Both the position numbers and the translations under genes were made by a program. 64,000 nucleotides of DNA from CAWEBF01 sp963807235 (GTDB lineage Bacteria; Acidobacteriota; Vicinamibacteria; Vicinamibacterales; UBA2999), in assembly GCA_963807235.1 (NCBI GenBank), contig CAWEBF010000024.1, forward strand, positions 62,001-126,000, given 5' to 3'. Under the pieces are notes generated by a model that did no database searches, was not told the origin of the DNA, and saw only the letters and a program-made list of their open reading frames with translations. Positions 60,052 through 64,000 of the stretch are shown here, in pieces. The stretch's first letter is position 1; each line of letters begins with the position of its first letter.

Positions 60052-61278
60052 TTATGTCGTCGCCCCCGCGAGGGCGTAAACGACCTGACTCCATGCCGTC
60101 TCCTGTCCCTCCTGCAGCAGATTCCTGGGCACGCCGTTCGCCAGCACGCTGTACACATCCATCGCTTTCCCAATGTCGTGGCTGTCAAGCGCCACGCTCG
60201 GCGCATACAGGCTGATGCCCTGCAAGATCGCCGTGTCGTGCGAATTCCGCCCGTGCTCAACGATGAACGAGCCGCGCCCTTCGCCGGCCGTTCCCGGACG
60301 GAGCAGCAGGTCGCCGAGAACGATGGCCGGCGTCCTGACCTCGTTGGACTCGGCATGACGCGCCAGGTGGAAGCAGAGCGTCGCCACGTCGATGAAGGGC
60401 TTCTTTTCCGCAGTCTGCGAGAACTGGAAGAGGTCGCCGATCCTCGTCACCTCGGCCTGATCGCCCTTCTTGGCGACCGTTGAGATGCCGAGCGCCAGTG
60501 CCTCGACCGCGTTCGCTACCGCACCGGCCTTCTCGAGGTCGAGGAGGGTCATCGAGACGCTCGTCGTCTTGCTTTTGCTGTTCTTCTTCGCGTAGTCCTC
60601 GCAAAACCGGCGAACGATGTATTCTCCGAGGTTCTCGGGTTTCATCAGCACGCCGTTGCGCGATCGCTTGAGATGATCGAGAACCTTGTCGTACGGCCAT
60701 CCAGGCTCTGGAACGATGGTCTCGGACGCCACCATGTACGCAGCGTAGTTGCGCAGCCGGTTCGCGACCTCAATCGTCGCGACCTCGCAGGCGTCGAATC
60801 CGATGATGCTGTGTTTCCCGTCCAGCCGCGGGTTCAATTTGGCCCTCCACAGCACGTTGGCGAGCTCGCCGAAGTCGAGCGCCTCGGTCCGGGTGGGTGC
60901 CAGCGTATGGCTGACGGCGAAGCGGAAGGCATGACCCCAGAGCACCAGCATCGAGTAGTCGTGCCTGTTGTGATCGGCCTTCGTCAGCGCCCAGTCGATG
61001 AAATCGCTGAGGACGCGGCCGTCAGTCTGATCCTGCTCTTCCTGCGGAACCTCGATCGGCTTGCCCTTTCCGATGTGATGCCGCTGAGCCGGGCCCTTGC
61101 CGTGAAGCTGGACGAAGATATTGAGCCCTTCGCCCGACCCGATCTTTTCCATTTCCCTGATGTCGTCGCGGGCCTCGGCGTCGAGCGACGTACCTCCCGT
61201 GGGGTGGGCGGTGCCCATGAACACCATGACCGTCCATCGAGGAGGTGTCTTGACAGTTGTCTTCGCCACTTTGTTCAC
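60052..61278 (-). CDS. Clostripain-family (C11) cysteine protease
   Basis: A 408-residue clan CD protease. WTVMVFMGTAHPTGGTSLDA is the family's first strand. Catalytic His116 lies in MLVLWGHAFRF and Cys164 in IIGFDACEVATIEVANRL. It continues YMVASETIVPEPGWPYDKVL and GISLYAPSVALDSHDIGKAM. No signal peptide is visible, so it is probably cytoplasmic. GTG start at 61278. It is the first gene of a leftward run (C11, DKGSGR protein, CHAT, sigma, kinase). C11 enzymes cleave after Arg or Lys and are usually autoprocessed. Confidence 0.9.
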   Translation of the reverse strand: MNKVAKTTVKTPPRWTVMVFMGTAHPTGGTSLDAEARDDIREMEKIGSGEGLNIFVQLHGKGPAQRHHIGKGKPIEVPQEEQDQTDGRVLSDFIDWALTKADHNRHDYSMLVLWGHAFRFAVSHTLAPTRTEALDFGELANVLWRAKLNPRLDGKHSIIGFDACEVATIEVANRLRNYAAYMVASETIVPEPGWPYDKVLDHLKRSRNGVLMKPENLGEYIVRRFCEDYAKKNSKSKTTSVSMTLLDLEKAGAVANAVEALALGISTVAKKGDQAEVTRIGDLFQFSQTAEKKPFIDVATLCFHLARHAESNEVRTPAIVLGDLLLRPGTAGEGRGSFIVEHGRNSHDTAILQGISLYAPSVALDSHDIGKAMDVYSVLANGVPRNLLQEGQETAWSQVVYALAGATT

Positions 61279-61489
61279 CTCTGGGGTAGTCGATTAGGGG
61301 CGAGACCATACCTCAGCCATTCCCTGGCACTATCGGCCAAGCGGTCCCGATAGGTCTCGATACCTAAAACGCCGAGCGACCGTGAATATAACGCCGAGTT
61401 GGGTCCGGCGTTCCCTTTCAAATCCGCAGACCCTCCGGAGGCGGCGGCGCCGGATGAGCTCGAACTGAATCCCACCCGGAGTGGTTCGG

Positions 61490-61566
61490 ACGTCCCGAGC
61501 GTAAGATGCGCAGGAGCGGTTGGACCGAATTCGGCCGACCGGCGCCAACATTCGCGGAGGTCGGCT
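61490..61566 (+). promoter_or_regulatory. Leader element upstream of pilT-like gene, copy A
   Basis: About 77 nt containing GCGTAAGAT (61499-61507), a nested pairing GGTTGG..CCGACC around CCG-AATT-CGG (61518-61540), CCGGCGCCAAC, and GCGGAGGTCGG (61554-61564) just before the GTG. The same ordered blocks precede the next gene (62635-62713). Confidence 0.5.
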
Positions 61567-62649
61567 GTGACGCAGGAAGACGAGCTGGCTCGCTGGCTCG
61601 AAGCTGTCCGCAAGCTCAACGGCAGCGACCTGCTGCTCGTTGCTGGCCGGCCGCCGATGGTGCGTGCGCGGGGCAGCCTGCACGCCGTCGACACCGCCGA
61701 ACTGACCGCCGACGACATCGCGCGCGCCACCAGGCCGCTCGTGCCGGCACGGCTCGAAGCTGCGGTTGCCGCGGGGGACGCGGTCGATCTCGCCTTTTCG
61801 GCGGGCGAGCTGGGCCGCTTCCGCATGAACCTGCACCTCGAGCGGGGGCGCATGGCGGCGGCCATCCGCGCGCTGCCCACAACGGTCCCGACCTTCGGTT
61901 CGCTGGGATTCAGCCACGACATTTCGCTGCTCGCGCGCCTGCCACGCGGGCTCGTGCTCGTCTGCGGCCCCACCGGTTCCGGCAAGACCACCACGGTGGC
62001 GGCCATCGTCGGGGAGATTAATCTGCACCACGACCGGCACATCGTCACCATCGAGGACCCGGTGGAATACGAGCATGCGCACGCGCGCAGCGTGGTCGAG
62101 CAGGTCGAGATTGGCGTGGACGCGCCCACATTCCCCGTGGCGCTGCGAGCGGCGCTGCGGCAGGCGCCCGACGTCATCGTCATCGGCGAGATGCGCGACA
62201 CCGAGTCGATTCGCATCGCGGTGACGGCGGCGGAGACGGGCCACCTGGTGATCGCCACGGTCCACGCCCCCGACGTCGCCGGCGCCGTGTCGCGCGTGGC
62301 TGATGCATTTCCAGCCGAGCGCCAGAACACCGTGCGGCAGGAGCTGGCGATGGGCCTCGCCGCGATCCTCGCGCAGGGCCTGATTCAGGGCGGCGACGGG
62401 CGCTTGATGCCCGCGGCCGAACTGCTGGTCGTCAGCTACGGCGCGCGGCAGCACATCCGCAAGAACGCGCTGCAGAACCTGCACCAGGAGATGACCACCA
62501 CGCGCAAGCTCGGTTCCTTCACGTTGGAGGAATCCTTGGCAGCGTTGGTGCGGAGCGGACGGCTCGAGCGGTCTACCGCCGCACTGCGGGCTGCGCATCC
62601 CGACGAGCTCGACCTGCTCCTGGCTGGTAATCCGGCATCCCGGGCGTAA
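61567..62649 (+). CDS. pilT: PilT-like type IV pilus/secretion ATPase
   Basis: A 360-residue hexameric ATPase of the PilT/PilU group that powers pilus retraction. The N-terminal domain has NGSDLLLVAGRPPMVRARGS. Walker A is GPTGSGKTTT (134-143), the Asp box TIEDPVEYEH (161-170), Walker B VIVIGEMRD (203-211), and the His box AAETGHLVIATVHA. GTG 61567 is chosen over an upstream ATG (61399) because of GGAGG spacing and family length. No other pilus genes are in view. Paralogue assignment (PilT versus PilU) is uncertain. Confidence 0.88.
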   Translation: MTQEDELARWLEAVRKLNGSDLLLVAGRPPMVRARGSLHAVDTAELTADDIARATRPLVPARLEAAVAAGDAVDLAFSAGELGRFRMNLHLERGRMAAAIRALPTTVPTFGSLGFSHDISLLARLPRGLVLVCGPTGSGKTTTVAAIVGEINLHHDRHIVTIEDPVEYEHAHARSVVEQVEIGVDAPTFPVALRAALRQAPDVIVIGEMRDTESIRIAVTAAETGHLVIATVHAPDVAGAVSRVADAFPAERQNTVRQELAMGLAAILAQGLIQGGDGRLMPAAELLVVSYGARQHIRKNALQNLHQEMTTTRKLGSFTLEESLAALVRSGRLERSTAALRAAHPDELDLLLAGNPASRA

Positions 62650-62713
62650 GATTCCCTAGGACGCGGTTCGGCCGAATTTTGCCGCCCGGCGTCCAAACGT
62701 TGCGGAGGTCGGT
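62635..62713 (+). promoter_or_regulatory. Leader element upstream of the next gene, copy B
   Basis: Similar to copy A: GCGTAAGAT (62644-62652, overlapping the end of the pilT-like gene), GCGGTTCGGCCGAATTTTGC, a CCGGCG.CCAAAC block, then GCGGAGGTCGG (62702-62712) before the ATG. GGC/GCC pairings form a hairpin at the same place. Confidence 0.5.
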
Positions 62714-64000
62714 ATGCGGCTGAACGTCGCACTCACGGCGGGCGTCCTCGCGTTGGCGTTGACCGGTTCGACTGCCATCGGGCAGGGGCAGGGAGGGCCG
62801 ACCAGCGTCTTCCTGCCAGCGCCGCAGGGGGGCGCAGTCCCTGGTGTCGCGGGACCGGCGGTCGCTCCTCCACGCGACCGCGCGCGGGCGGCTGCAAAGG
62901 GCACCGCGAGCCTTCGGGGGCGGGTGACCGCCGCCGGCACGACCACGCCCTTGCGTCGTGCCCAGGTGCAGGTCATGGGCACCGACGTGCCCACGCGATA
63001 CGCCACGACGACCAACGGCGAGGGCCGCTACGAGGTGCTGGAGCTGCCGGCGGGCCGCTATTCGATCAGTGTGACCAAGGGCGGGTACGTCAGCCTCCAG
63101 TACGGCCAGCGCAGACCGTTCGAGCCGGGCACGCCGGTGGCCGTCACGGAAGGGCAGGCGCTCACCGGACTGGACGTTGCCTTGCCGCGTGGCAGCGTGA
63201 TCGCGGGCCGTATCACCGACGAGTTTGGGGAGGCAGTCGCGCAGGCGCAGGTGTCGGCCCAGCGTTATCAATACGGGCCGGATGGCCAACGCCGCCTCAC
63301 CATGTCCGGGGGTCCGGTCACGACGGACGATCTGGGTCAGTTCCGGCTGCACAGCCTGATGCCCGGCGAGTACATCGTGAGCGCCACCTTCAGGTCCACC
63401 TTCGTGTCGATTGGGGGTGCCACCGGCGGCAGCGACACGAGCGAGGGCTTTCTGCCAACCTTCCACCCGGGCACGGTCAGCGCCAGCGAGGCACAGCCGG
63501 TCACAGTCACGCTGGGGCAGGAGTCTCACGTGCAGTTTGCCTTGAGTGCGGCCAGGATGGCGCGCGTCTCGGGCGCGGTGGTGGACTCGTCGGGGCGCGC
63601 GCTGGCCAACGCGATGGTCGTGCTGATGCCATCGAGTGGGTTCCCCACGGCAGGCCTCCTCACGACATCGCAGACGGCGGCTGATGGATCTTTCACGTTC
63701 GCCAACGTGCCCCCCGGCGACTACGTGGCGAACGTGCAGTTGATCCCGGCGCTGACCGGCACGAACGTCACGGAATCGGCCGCGGTACCCGTGTCGGTGG
63801 GGGGCTCGGATCTCAATGGCCTTCGAATCGCCACGGGCCCCGGCACACTCGTCCGCGGACACGTGGAGTTCGAAGGCACGTCCTCGCGCACGTCGCCGAC
63901 CCCGTGGCGTGTGTTTGCGCAGTCGATGACGCCGGCGCAAATGACGTTCAGCGCCGGGTCGCCGGCGGCCAACGGACTTGTCGGTGAGGACGGGTCGTTC
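62714..64000 (+). CDS. Secreted carboxypeptidase-regulatory-like protein (3' truncated)
   Basis: 429 codons are visible and the frame is open to the window edge. A signal peptide (MRLNVALTAGVLALALTGST) leads into repeated carboxypeptidase-regulatory-like (transthyretin-like) beta domains: ASLRGRVTAAGTTTPLRRAQ ... GEGRYEVLELPAGRYSISVT, then GRITDEFGEAVAQAQVSAQR ... LGQFRLHSLMPGEYIVSATF, then VSGAVVDSSGRALANAMVVL ... DGSFTFANVPPGDYVANV, and a fourth beginning VRGHVEFEGTS. Such proteins are exported beta-sandwich repeats very common in acidobacteria, sometimes with TonB-receptor C termini. Whether this one has such a C terminus lies outside the window. Confidence 0.88.
   Translation, partial: MRLNVALTAGVLALALTGSTAIGQGQGGPTSVFLPAPQGGAVPGVAGPAVAPPRDRARAAAKGTASLRGRVTAAGTTTPLRRAQVQVMGTDVPTRYATTTNGEGRYEVLELPAGRYSISVTKGGYVSLQYGQRRPFEPGTPVAVTEGQALTGLDVALPRGSVIAGRITDEFGEAVAQAQVSAQRYQYGPDGQRRLTMSGGPVTTDDLGQFRLHSLMPGEYIVSATFRSTFVSIGGATGGSDTSEGFLPTFHPGTVSASEAQPVTVTLGQESHVQFALSAARMARVSGAVVDSSGRALANAMVVLMPSSGFPTAGLLTTSQTAADGSFTFANVPPGDYVANVQLIPALTGTNVTESAAVPVSVGGSDLNGLRIATGPGTLVRGHVEFEGTSSRTSPTPWRVFAQSMTPAQMTFSAGSPAANGLVGEDGSF

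Overview
The window is a GC-rich, gene-dense stretch of bacterial chromosome. By inference it comes from an acidobacterium, probably of the Vicinamibacteria type. Signs of this are: three secreted paralogues carrying the 'DGKPDLSG' signature, a PadR regulator next to an 'LLPP..EDVLGDLAE' membrane protein, carboxypeptidase-regulatory-like secreted proteins, CHAT/TPR and kinase/DUF4384 proteins, and the order ispE, tRNA-Gln, prs, rplY, pth, rpsF, rpsR, rplI. No 16S gene is present, so the placement rests on gene content only.

Layout. 1-2662: the end of a complex I operon (nuoM, nuoN). 2.7-9.5 kb: two DGKPDLSG proteins, PadR plus a broken membrane partner, a broken serine hydrolase, an MXAN_5187-like protein and a cold-shock protein. 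9.7-18.2 kb: purH, a secreted alpha/beta hydrolase, a leftward envelope operon (Trm112-like, GT9 glycosyltransferase, O-antigen ligase), and a rightward TPR / lipoprotein / glutaminyl cyclase run that couples into ispE. 19.2-22.9 kb: tRNA-Gln, prs and a ribosomal-protein operon.

22.9-30.6 kb is an integron. A decayed integron integrase is followed, on the same strand, by a cassette array with six well-formed attC sites and one collapsed one. Cassettes carry a secreted hydrolase, a DUF6883/DUF4926 pair, a secreted DUF6197-like protein, a reversed membrane-protein gene, a HipA-like kinase, a cupin, a SnoaL-like protein and a GrpB protein.

30.8-41 kb: assorted accessory and metabolic genes (flavoprotein, APC permease, HAD, DinB, a nuclease-like protein, monooxygenase, VOC, DUF1028, hydroxyacid dehydrogenase, short-chain fatty-acid transporter). 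41.0-47.6 kb: a 2-oxoacid dehydrogenase operon (E1 alpha, E1 beta, an M24-family protein, E2, an atypical SDR, a methyltransferase). 47.6-53.8 kb: lectin-like protein, rRNA methyltransferase-like protein, acylating aldehyde dehydrogenase, CotH protein, DUF1697 and a second atypical SDR.

53.8-61.3 kb is the most intriguing locus. It is a leftward five-gene run: a clostripain-family (C11) protease, a 101-residue protein with three DKGSGR repeats, a large TPR-CHAT protease, an ECF-type sigma factor and a Ser/Thr kinase with a DUF4384 tail. The window closes with a PilT-like ATPase and a truncated carboxypeptidase-regulatory-like protein, which share a similar leader of about 80 nt.

Data quality. 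Many conserved genes (nuoN, both E1 subunits, the aldehyde dehydrogenase and others) are broken by single-base frameshifts with good coding sequence on both sides. Most look like sequencing or assembly indels rather than real decay. The integrase, which also lacks a whole internal segment, is the clearest exception.
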